From Cyrtodaria siliqua (lineage: Eukaryota > Mollusca > Bivalvia > Adapedonta > Hiatellidae), in the NCBI GenBank assembly GCA_037043455.1, contig JAWPHD010001345.1:124001-188000 (forward strand): a stretch of 64,000 bases of DNA, in the 5' to 3' direction. Each line of letters begins with the position of its first letter. The first letter of the stretch is position 1. The translations under genes and the position numbers were made by a program. Below are positions 11,110 through 23,580 of this stretch, in pieces. The notes under the pieces are model-generated. The model had not been told where the DNA came from, ran no database searches, and was given only the letters and a program-made list of their open reading frames with translations.

Positions 11110-12085
11110 TCTAAAAAATTACTTTTTAGCCAATGAAAACGCGTCTATTTATAGGTTATATAATAAATAGATATATTGTACGTCGTGATCCAAAGGAACA
11201 GGTGCATACATTTCTCGGTGCCTGTGAATATTTTGCATACCTTACTTATTTTGGACTCTATTTACTTTTTCTGTAATATGTGGATTTCTCGTATTTCGGC
11301 TCTATTATTTAATCATATTTGATTATTGGTAGAACCGCATCAGCTATTCCATGATACATTCAGTGTGGGGACTGCCCTACCTCATAGCGTCATGTTTACA
11401 CATATTTGACAAAATGACTTTGAGTCAGATGACACAGCTATAGACATTGGGCTTAACGCACACTCAACCAATGTCCATTATACGGTAGTTGGACAAGAAC
11501 GTATTCTTTAATAATTATAACTATGGCTCGAATTTAATATCCCGCTATGCACATTTGTGTTTCGTTTCGGCAAGGCACATACATTCGGTTAACTACCAAT
11601 TGGCGTTTGTCTCATTTTTTAAGTATAAGAAATAGTTATATTTGCCAATAGTAACGTTAAAAATGGGATCTTGTAATTAAAAACACATTTTGTAATCTAG
11701 TGCTTTTGTTTCGATAGTGCACACATGGTATTATAAATACAACCCCTAGTTACCACCATGTATTTATTTGATTTGTTCCCAATGAATACTATGACCTAAC
11801 TTATTTTTGTTCTATGTGTGACAGTTATATGTGATTTGGAAAAATCTTGACCGTATTTTGTAATATTTATATATACTACCTTTTGCTTGTAGGAAATAAA
11901 TGTCTCCATTTCATTTCATTTTATTTTCCCACATAATTCAATTATATAGGTGATAAACAATTAATACGCTACACATGCTACATACTACAATTAACGAGGC
12001 TTGCGATTTGATTATAGTGTATGTAGTTTTAATATATAAGTACTATTCTATTAGCTTCGTGTAACAGAAATAAAACTGAGGTTTA
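11110..12085. other. No recognised gene
   Basis: A+T-rich. AATAAATGTCTCCATTTCATTTC at about 11895-11917 resembles the 3' tail of a retroposed sequence. Nothing else identified. Confidence 0.5.
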
Positions 12086-13405
12086 TTGACATTAATACTC
12101 GGAACACAAACTGGTATAAAATGGTGTCGTAGAACACATACGAACCCAAACTCTCTTTCTACTTGGAAAAAGTCAATTTTTAAAATTATAGATGCACACG
12201 TATTAACTTTTATAATGCTAACCCCTCTTTACTTCCCCCGAGACCTAGGTTTTCCTTTCGTAATTTAAAATCGGGAATTCATAATAGTTTGTTTTAGTTC
12301 CTGTTGATAAAGCAGCTAATAATATAAGTATTGTTTGACGCCTACATTACGTCAATGTTTTATTTCTGGAACTAGGTAGCACTAATTCGTATACTCCAGT
12401 TCAATCTACTGAGGTTGATGTTGTTTCCACACATATCACATGTACTGGATTCCTAAATTACATAAAAATCCATATAAGGCCCGCTTTATTTCGAATTCTA
12501 GTGCCTGCACCACCACAAACATCTCCAAACTTTTAACTTCTTGTCTTACTCCCGTTAAAGATCACGTTAAACAATATTGTGCTAAAACTTACGAAAACTC
12601 TGGGATTAATTCGTTTTGGTCTATTAAATTCTTAATAAACTTTGCAATAAAGGTCAAGTTTCATCTATAAGCACTTATGACTTCTCTACACTAAATACAA
12701 CCTTACCACATCACCTTATCAAAGATAAGCTTATTGCGCTTATTTAACAATACTTCGCTAGGGAAAATACTACATTTTTGGCCTGTAATAATATTAAAGT
12801 GTTTTTTACTAACGGCAGTTTAGACAATTACACTATGTGGACTTGCCATGAAGTTTGTGAAGCACTCACCTTCCTATTAGATAATATTTTCGTCAGGTAT
12901 GGAACGACCGATTATAGAAAAATTGTTGGTATCCCTGTGGGTACGAACTGTGCACCCATTGTCGCAGATTTTTTTTTAATTGCTATGAATGCGTATTCAC
13001 CAGATATCCAAGCAGATGTTATTGAAGCCTTTATTGAAACCTCTCGGTATGTGGATGACATATTGAACATTGACAACCCTTTCTTTTCTACTATCGTTAA
13101 TAATATATACCCTAAATAACTTCAACTTAACAAGCGAATATTTCTGATACTAACGCTTCTTTTCTCGATTTACATCTTTCCATTGAAAATGGTGAAATAA
13201 TTAGCAAAATATATGACAAGAGAGATGATTTTAATTTTGATATTGGTAATTATCCCTATTTAGATGGAGATGTTCCCCGAGCAACTTCTTATGGCGTCTA
13301 TGTGTCTCAACTTATTCCTTTTGCTAGAACTTGTACTCGAGTTGAGGACTTTAATATTCGTAGTCTTTGTATAACTACTCCATCAGGGCTACCGTTACCA
13401 TAAAC
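12086..13405 (+). pseudogene. Penelope-like RT (copy 2, plus-strand arm)
   Basis: Its 5' end matches copy 4 from 52655. Decayed coding pieces are at 12440-12670 (YWIPKLHKNPYKARFI) and 12778-13119 (VGTNCAPIVADFF followed by RYVDDILN). The RT fingers/palm motifs and the xxDD catalytic box are visible but stops and frameshifts separate them. Similarity runs on to the region before the C-terminal domain and then stops abruptly at about 13405, where the sequence switches strand. No GIY-YIG endonuclease domain is visible. Confidence 0.85.
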
Positions 13406-13970
13406 GTCGTACAATTAAAGAGGAAAGCATAGTGGCGAACTGTAAAAGGGTCCACAACCAAGCATGCAGTACGTTGCAAAATGATAGGGTCATAACCTCT
13501 TTTGATAAACTTTTTAACAAGTTTAACAAAGATAGTATGAAAGTGATCATGACCAAGAATCTTACGAAGTTTATAAATCACATAGAAGTCAGGTTGTGAT
13601 AGTCCTTGTCGCAGAAGTGTCCTTAAATAACTTTTATATTTGGGTAGATCAGGGTTACGATAATAAAATTTTGCAAAGGTTTTACGAAGTTTATGGTAAC
13701 GGTAACCCTGGTTGAGTAGCTTTTTAGTTATACAAAGATTACGAATATTAAAGTCCTCAACTCGAGTACAAGCTCTTGATAAAACGAATAAGTTGAGACA
13801 CATACAACCCATAAGAAGTTGCTCGGGGAACATTCCCATCCAAGTGGGGATAATTAACAATGTCAACATTAAAATCATCTCTCTTGTCATAAATGTTGCT
13901 AATTATTTCACCATTTTCAATCGACAGATCTAAATCAAGAAAAGAAGCGTTATTATCTGAAACCTAATAC
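13406..13970 (-). pseudogene. Penelope-like RT (copy 2, inverted C-terminal arm)
   Basis: Reverse-strand copy of the RT C-terminal domain, open at 13375-13890 and close to the intact versions at 36145-36588. Conserved stretches include YRYHKLRKTFAKFYYRN and ACLVVDPFTVRHYAF. Its inner part (about 13684-13960) is the reverse complement of about 13142-13404 in the plus-strand arm, so the two pieces form a large head-to-head inverted repeat. Confidence 0.85.
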
Positions 13971-15040
13971 GTGATGTCGTTTGCATTCATGAACTCGTAT
14001 TGGACTACTGCGTTCTGCGAGGTAGCCATGTATTATCTTATTTTAAATGGTGTTCTGAATCAGAAAATGTTCTAGATTGAAATTATAAGGAATTAATAGG
14101 TTTCTTATTAGTACATGCATGTGTAAAATTTTCCAGATCCAGCATAAATTCAATTTGTGAATGATTTGGCACAGTTTACATATGCAATCACTCTGCACAA
14201 AATGAATTCAGTCCTAAATATATGGTACCTTAAATATTGCTTTTATATACATGCCACTTTATATGTTTGTAGATATACTTATATTTGATAAATTATTTAT
14301 ATTATATGAGTTTCGTCGGTGTTCTTGGGCAAGACACTTTCGCTTAGCATTGTCCGTCGAATGGGAACGTATACCGGGTGGTCCCATCTATCGGAATGTA
14401 TGCTGCGAGCACATACATTATATAACTACAGACATCAATCATTAGGAAGAGAAGGGCAGGTTCCCGGGTTCCTATCTATATTTCCCCTTTTTCTGGTGCA
14501 GCTCTAAATATAAGGTGCCATCAGCCGTTAAACAACATGCCGTTCATTTCGATGCATTGTAGCTAATACATTGTAAATACACATGCGCACACGTTTTGTT
14601 TGTATAGTACTATACATTGTGTTAGAACACATATTTCCAGCTGTATTCTTTGCAACATCATGTGATCTATCAACTCTTGTAGGAAATTAGTATTTTGACA
14701 GTGTACGGTTTTCTTACGAAAACATATTCTCAAATTTGTGTATAGTGTTGAAATGTTGATGATTTAAAACAAGATGTTTAAAATATACAGACAACTTTAA
14801 AAGTAGAAATTAAGATCGAACAGGAAAAGTAGCATTCAAAGACGACAGTCAACCATAAACACAGAGAAAAAACATCTTAATAAACGGTTCATCAGAATGA
14901 AGTGCGTGATGAAATACAATAACATATTTTCAGATATATTTATATTCCTGATTGTCTTATACGTGTCCGTGGCCGGGAGAGTAAAGAGGCTGTACCTAAA
15001 ATGTCTCGCCTCTCACCGCTGCCGGTTTTAACCCACTGCA
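13971..15040. other. Dispersed-repeat remnants, no gene
   Basis: About 14310-14470 contains TTGGGCAAGACACTTTCGCT and a downstream ACCGGGTGGTCCCA, which I recognise as a common mollusc-type dispersed repeat. 14818-14870 is a truncated 3' end of the PLE (CGAACAGGAAAAGTAGCATT, then GACGACAGTCAACC). Short open frames here belong to those repeats. Confidence 0.55.
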
Positions 15041-15059
15041 AACTCTACCTATAATCTTA

Positions 15060-15185
15060 CAGTGGCGGGAGGTATACATTACTGGTTCTACCAAGGCGTA
15101 ACAAGGGGTGTCGGCCTCTACCACAACAAAAAATCGACCGTCATGTATGGCCTAATATGTGTTAAACATTACTTAAAGCACCATT
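15060..15185. repeat. Diverged duplicate, partner at 15618-15735
   Basis: Both copies contain AC(A/T)TACTGGTTCTACC, then CGAC(C/T)GTCA and TAGCCTGAAATGTG-like sequence, then a CTTAAA-CACCA block. Estimated identity is about 70%. Probably two old copies of one short interspersed repeat. Confidence 0.5.
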
Positions 15186-15918
15186 CAAAGCGTCTTACTC
15201 GGGAGTAGGTTAAGTCGTCGCGATATCGATTATCATTGAAATAGCACCTTTAAGGAACGCACGATAACATCTTTTATTTCCTATTCAGTATTGCCCAATT
15301 AATTTCCCATTAAATGTGTCGTTGATATTTTCCAAGACATGACAATGACCGTCCTCGCATTAACTGTAGCTTCCTTTATAAGACATGGAAGACAAAACAG
15401 TGATTGATATATGCTTTCAAACAATATACCTGCCTAATTGTAGCAACAACATCACGCACAACAACCTTCGAATTGTTTCAGACAGGAAGTTTTTACGCTG
15501 CTTCTCTGTAGGTGTTGTACTCGTGAGATACTTTGCAGCTGGAAATAACATATACTGTGATAATGAGCTTCATTTCAACAATTCACAGCCATTATGAGAA
15601 AGTGTCGATTCCTATGGTTGACGGGTTTTTACAGTACTGGTTCTACCCAGAAATGAGTGGGTGGTATACTGCCACCACTAAAATTCGACTGTCACACATA
15701 GCCTGAAATGTGCTGACAAATGACCTTAAACACCAAGCAAACAAAGCAATTGTTTTCTTCTGTTATTAGTCCAAAATATATGACATCACGTGTAATGTCG
15801 TTCACGAGAAAAAGAATCGCAGCTTTTCACTTATAATTACATGGGGAAAACGCAAGTTAGGCCCTATATACTTACACGAATGTAAATTATATTATCAATG
15901 AATAATATATAAATATCA

Positions 15919-16036
15919 CATTCATGATAGGGTGATTGTAAGAAATGTTCACCCTGAGGATATAATTATCGCCTTATGAGAAGCAGAGGGTGATCAATTT
16001 CCAAAGGGTGAACATTCTTACATTCTTTTCATGAAT
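15919..16036. repeat. Terminal inverted repeat pair (MITE-like)
   Basis: A left arm with ATTCATGA, GTAAGAAATG and TTCACCCT is mirrored by a right arm AGGGTGAA, CATTCTTAC and TTCATGAAT, with an A+T-rich centre of about 50 bp. Total about 118 bp. No coding capacity. Confidence 0.75.
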
Positions 16037-16039
16037 TAA

Positions 16040-17105
16040 ATCTGTATGGCAACAGGTTTGGTAGGCATGAAACCACTAAATATTTCCCTACCCCACTAAA
16101 ATAGGATACAGTAAAAAAAATGAAGATTTGTGTAAATGGAAAAACATTATTCCTTATCATTCAAACTCGCCTTGGTAGCGTTCAGCTAGTATCAATTTTG
16201 ATTTTTGGCATTACTGAGCTCGTAATCGCTACTATAATCAGGTATGGTACCACCAATTTTGAAGAATTTGCTTAAAAAATCCATTTTGGCTTGAAAATCG
16301 ACATAAATTGGCATAGTTATCGTCCTTATTGTACCTAAAATGCATATTTTATTAATGTTCATTGACTGTTCTAAAAAAAAAATCTATTTAATATGGTGTA
16401 TTGACAAGAAATGCCATTTGGTATGACACTTCAGATAGTGTAAAAGTTGAAAAAATATCTTTTGTCGATTTCAGACTATTGTCCTTGGTATTCACAAAGA
16501 AATATAAAAATATCGGACAGGGATAGTAGCATTCAAGGAGGACAGTCAACCACAAAACACAGAAACAAACACGCAAACAGACAAACAAGAACGCAAAAGT
16601 AACAATAAATGCAAACGACATCACAAACACAAAAGGGCCTTGGAACGGTCAGTGGCAAAGTAGGCCACGACCATATCTCGGCAAATAATCATTCGATTTG
16701 CACGAAGTAGGTGTTTTTAAGCTTTTTATGAAAATGACAACGCAAAATCGTCATTTAAGAAACATCTGAACATGTTTTCTTCTCTTATAGGTTTACCACA
16801 ACTAATAACATGTAAACCTCCGAGTTATAGGTTTACCACCACTAATTACCTCCGAGGTGTAGTCGAATGTAATTCCTGTAATAAAAAGTAATCCCTCCTT
16901 TTTTGATGGAAAAGGGCATTATAAGTAGGGGAAAACTGCCCATTTCTATTCGATTTTGTGGTTGTATGTATAAGAAGCGTATTAATAGGTTTTACTGGAT
17001 CACTGATGAACATTTTCGAAATTTCGACTCTATGCTTACACTTTGTGAGCAACCATCAATGAAAACAGCTGTACCCTTCACCTGTTTAGTAAACAAGCAA
17101 AAACT
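16040..17105. other. No recognised gene apart from the PLE tail
   Basis: 16790-16860 holds a local near-duplicate (TATAGGTTTACCAC(A/C)ACTAAT) next to CTCCGAG. Open frames at 16388-16630, 16846-17052 and 16903-17130 lack recognisable features. Confidence 0.45.
16503..16668 (-). mobile_element. Truncated PLE 3' end
   Basis: TATAAAAATATCGGACAGG, then TAGTAGCATTCAAGGAGGAC, then GGAACGGTCAGTGGCAAAGT. The same sequence forms the 3' terminus of the PLE at 35649. Only the non-coding 3' tail was inserted or retained. Confidence 0.85.
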
Positions 17106-17107
17106 TT

Positions 17108-17195
17108 CCATTGCGTGGTCCGAGTATTAAATTTCATACCCCATCCAACCCCTTCTCCAAAAAGCGAAAATGGGGTTGGCTGGAAAAAAACTTAG
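17108..17195 (-). repeat. Dispersed repeat; inverted partner at 45688-45768
   Basis: GGTCCGAGTATTAA, TCATACCCCATCCAACCCCT and TCTCCAAAAAGCGAAAA occur here. Their reverse complements appear in the same order near 45.7 kb (GCTTATTGGAGAAGGGGTTGG, then CTCGGACCACATAATG). This is a short interspersed repeat in opposite orientations. Confidence 0.75.
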
Positions 17196-17474
17196 TTTAT
17201 TCATGGATAAAATAATAATGTGTGTAAGATTATAATAACTTCCTTAAGACATTTAAATAAAGATGACCAAACACAGTGCTACATTTCATTTCAGTAGAAC
17301 GGTGCGTCTTTGGTCGAAAAATGTATAACACTGGCAAAATGCGCTCTACATTTCGTTTCGGTAGAGCTGCAGAAATACGAAATTAGTTTAAAAACCTGCT
17401 AACTTTAATTTTTTATTTTTGTATAAAGACATAAACATGCTATACAATTATCTGAAACGATGTTTACAAAACAA

Positions 17475-17545
17475 TTATTATTGTTATTGTTATATTATAT
17501 TAGTATTGTTATTATTATTATTATTAATAATAATAATAATCATGT
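17475..17545. repeat. (TTA/TTG)n-(AAT)n microsatellite
   Basis: Runs of TTATTATTG change to AATAATAATAAT, giving a self-complementary A+T-rich stretch. Confidence 0.9.
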
Positions 17546-17689
17546 AACATCTAGTATACTATTTAGTATACTCATATTTTCGTTAGAAATCCATAAACCG
17601 CACTGTTAGATAGTTTGTATATAGTCGTTTCCTGATGTATACGTCTTTAGAATTATATTTGATGATCTGTCGCCATTGATATAAATGTA

Positions 17690-17762
17690 TTTTGTAACTG
17701 TTGCTTATGCTGTTCATATGTATGAACCTAAGTGAATAAAGAATTTGAATTTGAATTTGAGT
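17690..17762 (+). repeat. Retroposon 3' tail with (GAATTT)n
   Basis: GTGAATAAAG followed by GAATTT units (GAATTTGAATTTGAATTTGA). This is the typical 3' end of a LINE/SINE with a microsatellite tail. The upstream body is not identifiable. Confidence 0.55.
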
Positions 17763-18347
17763 ATGAAATAAAACCTTAATTTCGGCTTAAAAGAGTGCAC
17801 ATCATTGTAATATTAAACATTTAATAATAGATAATTTTAAACACGTTATTGCATTTTTTCATTAAACATGTTTATAAATATGTTTGTTTGTCGAAATATC
17901 CGTTATAAAATCCTGCTAATTTAAGCTTTCCCACCGCTTAATATAATTAAGGCGGGACCACGTAATGTTACACGTCTTGTGACCCCACCTTTTCGAGTGA
18001 TATTTCACGTGGAAAATTAGTTTTCTATATGAACAATACACTGCTGCAGTATCTATAATTGAGTTGAATTTGCAACAAATCATTAATATGTGACGCTTTA
18101 ACATTGGATATATACTCATGCATATGTTCACGTTATTGACGTCATTACTGATGCACGTGACTTTTATCTTTACCCATAAAGATAAGACTTTCCATCCTCC
18201 ATGTAAAACGCGGATACCCTTATCCGGTATGCAAGAAAGATTAGTTATGTACATGGCAAGTCCGGCCATGTATAGTATGTAATACACAGATGCTTTACAC
18301 AGATTAATTGCGCCATATTTCAATGTAACAAACCCACAAAGAAGGTT

Positions 18348-18903
18348 AACTATTGTTTGGGGCGCTTGTTTTAGCCAAAGTTTTTCTGCAGTAGCTTTAG
18401 CAATTTAAATGATACGTACATCAATTATATATCAATAGAACTGGCATTTTTAGTGGTAAATAAAACCACGTTAGTTTGAAAATCGGTTGAGAAATAAATA
18501 TTTTACAGCCAAAATGATTTTTTGATGGGGCTTTTCGTATGAAAATTAGTTGATGGTGGGACAGCTGAAAATTAAGAAATTTCAAATAACTAGCCTTCAT
18601 AATTAGGTATAAAACTTTCAGGGTGTCTTTATTTACGAATATCCAACAATCTGAAACCATTTTTTGATAAAAATTCTGATTTTTTTTCTTATTTTTTGTC
18701 ATGCAGCAGAAATGCCCCATCCAATCAAAAACAACTTTAGCGCATGCAATTTTTATTTCTCAACCGATTTTGAAAAGTAATGTATTTTTATTTACCACAT
18801 AACATATCTGTTTCACTGATATACAACTTATTAAGGTACTAGATGAATTTTGTCTAATCGTCCGAAAAACCTTTGGCTGAAACAAGCGCCGAAAACAATA
18901 GTT
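18348..18903. repeat. Foldback element with long (about 160-bp) inverted arms
   Basis: The left arm begins AACTATTGTTTGGGGCGCTT and the right arm ends AAGCGCCGAAAACAATAGTT. Internal matches include GTGGTAAATAAAA and AAATCGGTTGAGAAATAAA against their reverse complements at about 18749-18803. The arms span about 18348-18512 and 18748-18903 with roughly 75-80% complementarity, around a centre of about 235 bp. The open frame at 18421-18720 lies within the foldback and is not a gene. Confidence 0.85.
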
Positions 18904-19104
18904 GCATCACCAGGTTTGTGTTCGTGGTTTCGCACACTTTGCTTCTACTTATCCCAGTAACTGTTGTTTGTTTTGTATTTCTGGTTGCTCTGTGAATGCC
19001 ACATTTTCAGTTCGACCTTTATACCTGCTTGTTTATGGGTTTCCTACGGTAAATTAACTCTATAAATACACTCCGTAACAAAATTTCTCTTAATTTTCAC
19101 TAAT

Positions 19105-19374
19105 ACTTGTGACTGCAGCAATGGAGAGTATACTTGTGACTGCAGCAATGGAGAGTATACTTGTGACTGCAGCAATGGAGAGTATACTTGTGACTGCAGC
19201 AATGGAGAGTATACTTGTGACTGCAGCAATGGAGGGTATACTTGTGACTGCAGCAATGGAGAGTATACTTGTGACTGCAGCAATGGAGAGTATACTTGTG
19301 ACTGCAGCAATGGAGAGTATACTTGTGACTGCAGCAATGGAGAGTATACTTGTGACTGCAGCAATGGAGAGTAC
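19105..19374. repeat. 27-bp minisatellite, 10 copies
   Basis: Nearly perfect tandem units of CTTGTGACTGCAGCAATGGA + GAGTATA, with one GAGGGTATA variant. The period is a multiple of three and contains no stop in several frames, so open frames of up to 136 codons appear on both strands. These are by-products. The near-identity of the units indicates recent expansion. Confidence 0.97.
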
Positions 19375-19380
19375 CGAGTT

Positions 19381-20494
19381 ATGTGACTGAATTATTAAAT
19401 ATTGTGATTTTATTGTATCAGTGGTTGAACTGCTATCAAACCCAGATTGCACTGAACTTCGGAGAAGACTCAGACTATGCTTGTGATGGAAGAAAATCAT
19501 ACACTATTGGATATCGATACAAAACTCATTAAAAGTCAAACATGTCATGTTTGAACTAATGAAAAAGAAGAATGGAAAACATTTGACTGCCGACCTCTTT
19601 AAGGACACAATGCTGTCTGAACAGCAAACATGTATGAACAATTCTTAAAACATATCCAAATACAAGATCAAAATCAAGATCGACTTTAAATTACAAATAC
19701 GTATAGTAATACTATTATATTTTCCCCAACAATCATTTTAAATTTTACTAAAATAGCATGAAAATATGGCAGTTACACTAAAATTGGCCTTGCGAAGGAA
19801 GGTTGAAAGACATTTGACTCAAACAAGCATCCCAAACAATAAACTAAACAAAAGCAATATATTTTTCAGAGATGAATTTACGTTACAAAACATGGATAAA
19901 TAGCATCTAGTGCCCTTAAAGTCAACTGACACAAACTAATTTGCAAAAGCGCAAGGCTATTAAACGTTTTTATAAATAAATTAAAACAGCGAAATACGAT
20001 TATAGACTTTTTAATAATTATTTGCAAATAAATAAGGCATCTTAATGATATTAAAGTCTTCATTTAAAAAGAATATTACTTATAATGAATTAGGCAGCGT
20101 AAGGCTATTAAAATCTTCATTTAAAAAGAATATTACTTATAATGAATTAGGCAGCGTAAGGCTATTGCTGTCCTTTTTAATTATTATTAAAATGCAGTCA
20201 TGATATTTAAGTATTTAAAAATAAATAAGGGCTTCATAAGTATATTAATATCTTAATTTAGAAAGTACAGTACTTCTAACAGAAATAATATTAGTAGTGC
20301 TTACCCGAACAGAAGGACAATGCGATCCATAAACTCAATATCTGTCGTCAAGTCGCGGAATTTGCTTTATATAAACAGTTATATCTAACCCATAAGGACA
20401 TGCAGCCGTACCAAGCACATAAGGACATGCAACCATTTATGGCGCAGTTAAACATGTATTGGTTTTGCAAAACAGAACCTTTATTTCCTCGCCT
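19381..20494. other. A+T-rich spacer with one 58-bp tandem duplication
   Basis: 20051-20166 is two copies of a 58-bp unit (TTAAA(G/A)TCTTCATTTAAAAA ... GGCAGCGTAAGGCTA). No gene recognised in the remainder. Confidence 0.7.
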
Positions 20495-22560
20495 TAGGTT
20501 AACATGTGTACTCTCATGCGGTAAATGGCACATAGAATGTTGAATGTTATACTTAAAAAGAATTCTTTAAGCACACCGATAGCATGTCTACTCTCAGGCG
20601 GTAAATGGCACATAGAATGTTGATTGTTATACTGAAAAAGAATACTTTAAACACATCAATAACATTTGTACTCTCAGGCGGTAAATGGCACATAGAATGT
20701 TGAATGTTATACTGAAAAATAATTCTTTAAACACATCAATATCGTGTACTCTCAGGCGATACATGGCACATAGAATGTTGAATGTTATACTGAAAATGAA
20801 TACTTTAAACACATCAATACCATGTGTACTCTCAGACGATACATGGCACATAGAATGTTGAATGTTATACCGAAAAAGAATACTTTAAACACATCAATAA
20901 CATTTGTACTGTCAGGCGGTAAATGGCACATAGAATGTTGAATGTTATACTGAAAAAGAATTCTGCAAACACATCAATTACATGTGTACAATCAGACAGT
21001 AAATGGCACATAGAATGTTGATTGTTATACTAAAAAAGAATACTTTAAACACATCAATAACAGTTGTACTCTCAGGCGGTAAATGGCAAATAGAATGTTG
21101 AATGTTATACTGAAAAAGAATTCTGCAAACACATCAATTACATGTGTACAATCAGACAGTAAATGGCACATAGAATGTTGATTGTTATACTGAAAAAGAA
21201 TACTTTAAACACATCAATAACAGTGTACTCTCAGGCGGTAAATGGCACATAAAATGTTAATTGTTATACTGAAAAAGAATTCTGTAAACACATCAATAAC
21301 GTGTACAATCAGGCGGTAAATGGCACATAGAATGTTGATTGTTATACAGAAAAAGAATACTTTAAACACATCAATAACATTTGTACTCTCAGGCGGTAAA
21401 TGGCACATAGAATGTTGATTGTTATACTGAAAAAAAAATTCTTTAAACACATCAATATCATGTGTACTCTCAGGCGGTAAATGTCACATAGAATGTTGAT
21501 TGTTATACTGAAAAAGAATTATGTAAACACATCAATAACATGTGTACAATCAGGGGTAAATGCAACATAGAATGTTGATTGTTATACTGAAAAAGAATAC
21601 TTTAAACACATTAATAACATGTGTACAACCAGGCGGTAAATGGCACATATAATGTTGATTGTTATACAGAAAAAGAATACTTTAAACACATCAATAACAT
21701 TTGTACTCTCAGGCGGTAAATGGCACATAGAATGTTGATTGTTATACTGAAAAAGAATTCTTTAAACACATCAATATCATGTGTACTCTCAGGCGGTAAA
21801 TGTCACATAGAATGTTGATTGTTATACTGAAAAAGAATTATGTAAACACATCAATAACATGTGTACAATCAGGGGTAAATGCAACATAGAATGTTGATTG
21901 TTATACTGAAAAAGAATACTTTAAACACATCAATAACATTTGTACCCTCAGGCGGTAAATGGCACATAGAATGTTGATTGTTATACTGAAAAGGAATTCT
22001 GTAAACACATCAATAACATGTGTACAATCAGACGGTAAATGGCACATAGAATGTTGATTGTTATACTGAAAAAGAATTCTTTAAACATAATGTTGATTGT
22101 TATACTGAAAAAGAATTCTTTAAACATTTCAATAACATTTGTACCCTCAGGCGGTAAATGGCACATAGAATGTTGAATGTTATACTGAAAAAGAATTCTT
22201 TAAACATTTCAATAACATTTGTACCCTCAGGCGGTAAATGGCACATAGAATGTTGATTGTTATACTGAAAAAGAATTCTTTAAACATTTCAATAACATTT
22301 GTACCCTCAGGCGGTAAATGGCACATAGAATGTTGAATGTTATACTGGAAAAGAATTCTTTAAACACATCAATAATGTACTCTCAGGCGGTACATGGCAC
22401 ATAGAATGTTGATTGTTATACTGAAAATAATGCTTTAAGCATACCAATAGCATATGTACAATCAGGCGGTAAATGGCACGTAGAATGTTGAATGTTAGAC
22501 TGAAAAATAAGTCTTTAAACACATCAATAGCATGTGTACTTGAAGGCGGTAAATTGCAAA
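20495..22560. repeat. Satellite array, 80-bp unit, about 25 copies
   Basis: The unit contains CTCTCAGGCGGTAAATGGCA, CATAGAATGTTGATTGTTAT and ACTGAAAAAGAATTCTTTAA, then ACACATCAATAACATGTGTA. A four-unit block of 320 bp is repeated (for example GTTATACAGA at 21341 and again at 21661, each followed by the same CAGGGGTAAATGCAACA variant), so there is higher-order structure. The minus-strand open frames through the array are by-products. Confidence 0.96.
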
Positions 22561-22739
22561 AAGCATGTAAATGCTTTCAAAGATGAAAATTTAATATACT
22601 TTTACATTCCGTAAATGGGAAACAAAGTTATGACACTTAGTGTCGGCGATAGTGGCGTTTGGCTGATTCATGATGTCAGACCGGTGAAATCCAGCCCATT
22701 GAACACAATGCAACATAAGATATTGTTGGAGGTCAGTCA

Positions 22740-22778
22740 CAAGTCTCTTTCTCTCTCTCTCTCTCTTTCTCTCCCTGA
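22740..22778. repeat. (CT)n microsatellite
   Basis: CTCTTTCTCTCTCTCTCTCT-type pyrimidine tract about 35 bp long. Confidence 0.9.
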
Positions 22779-22779
22779 G

Positions 22780-23580
22780 AGATGCTCTTTATTACATAAT
22801 TAACATAAAACGAGAGAGTTTGTTGTTTCTGCTTGTCATTTGGTGTTTGCCTCGCAGCACACGTATAACACATTCTATGACATCGTCTTATTTTGCGCAA
22901 GTCTCTGACCTTAATCTAATATTAATGGGATGCATTTAGCTATATGAGTATATTTAAGAAACTATGGATGCCCTCATTTGGTCATAATGCATTGTCAGGT
23001 GTCTCGCAATGCCGTAAATTGGCGATAATGACACTTTACCATAAATAGCTTATCTTGATTGATGTCGCTGTTTTCTTATGTAAACAATGGGGACATAGAG
23101 AGCTATCAACGTTGGCGTAATAAAGCTATCGACGTTGGCGTACTATTGAATGCATTACCGTACATTAGCCATTATAAAGAATTATCTTGAAAAAATAACT
23201 GTATAGAGAAAAAAACGGTAACTTAAGCGAAAAGACATTTAGTAATTAACTCCATTATATTATCAAAGGATACACCATCAATTAAGAATGGTGTCATATG
23301 ACCTTTATATAATAAAAATGCGATAGTTTACCCCACCTGTTATGTTGATACTGTTCCATATTGTTCGAATATTGTTGACATTTTCTAGAAATAAAGGTTT
23401 AATTTAGAATCTCTTTATATAGCCTGCATTGTTTACCAGTTCTGAAATAACGAGCTGCAGAAGATATCACATCCTCATTTGCCAGGCCTTATGAGAATAC
23501 AGTCTGGCTAGGATTTCTTTGTTTACACGACGGTCTTGTTATTGTGGACTGTAATGTAACCTTCATACCACACCTTAAAT
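22780..23580. other. No recognised gene
   Basis: GAGAGCTATCAACGTTGGCG / AAAGCTATCGACGTTGGCG at about 23100-23145 is a small tandem duplicate. Nothing else identified. Confidence 0.5.

Noticed and set aside
19044..19500. Three long frames (93-136 codons) with nine-residue repeats
   Set aside because: All are readings of the 27-bp minisatellite and run in several frames on both strands.
20290..22560. CRISPR-like array
   Set aside because: Units are whole-length tandem copies without unique spacers, in a eukaryotic context. It is a satellite.
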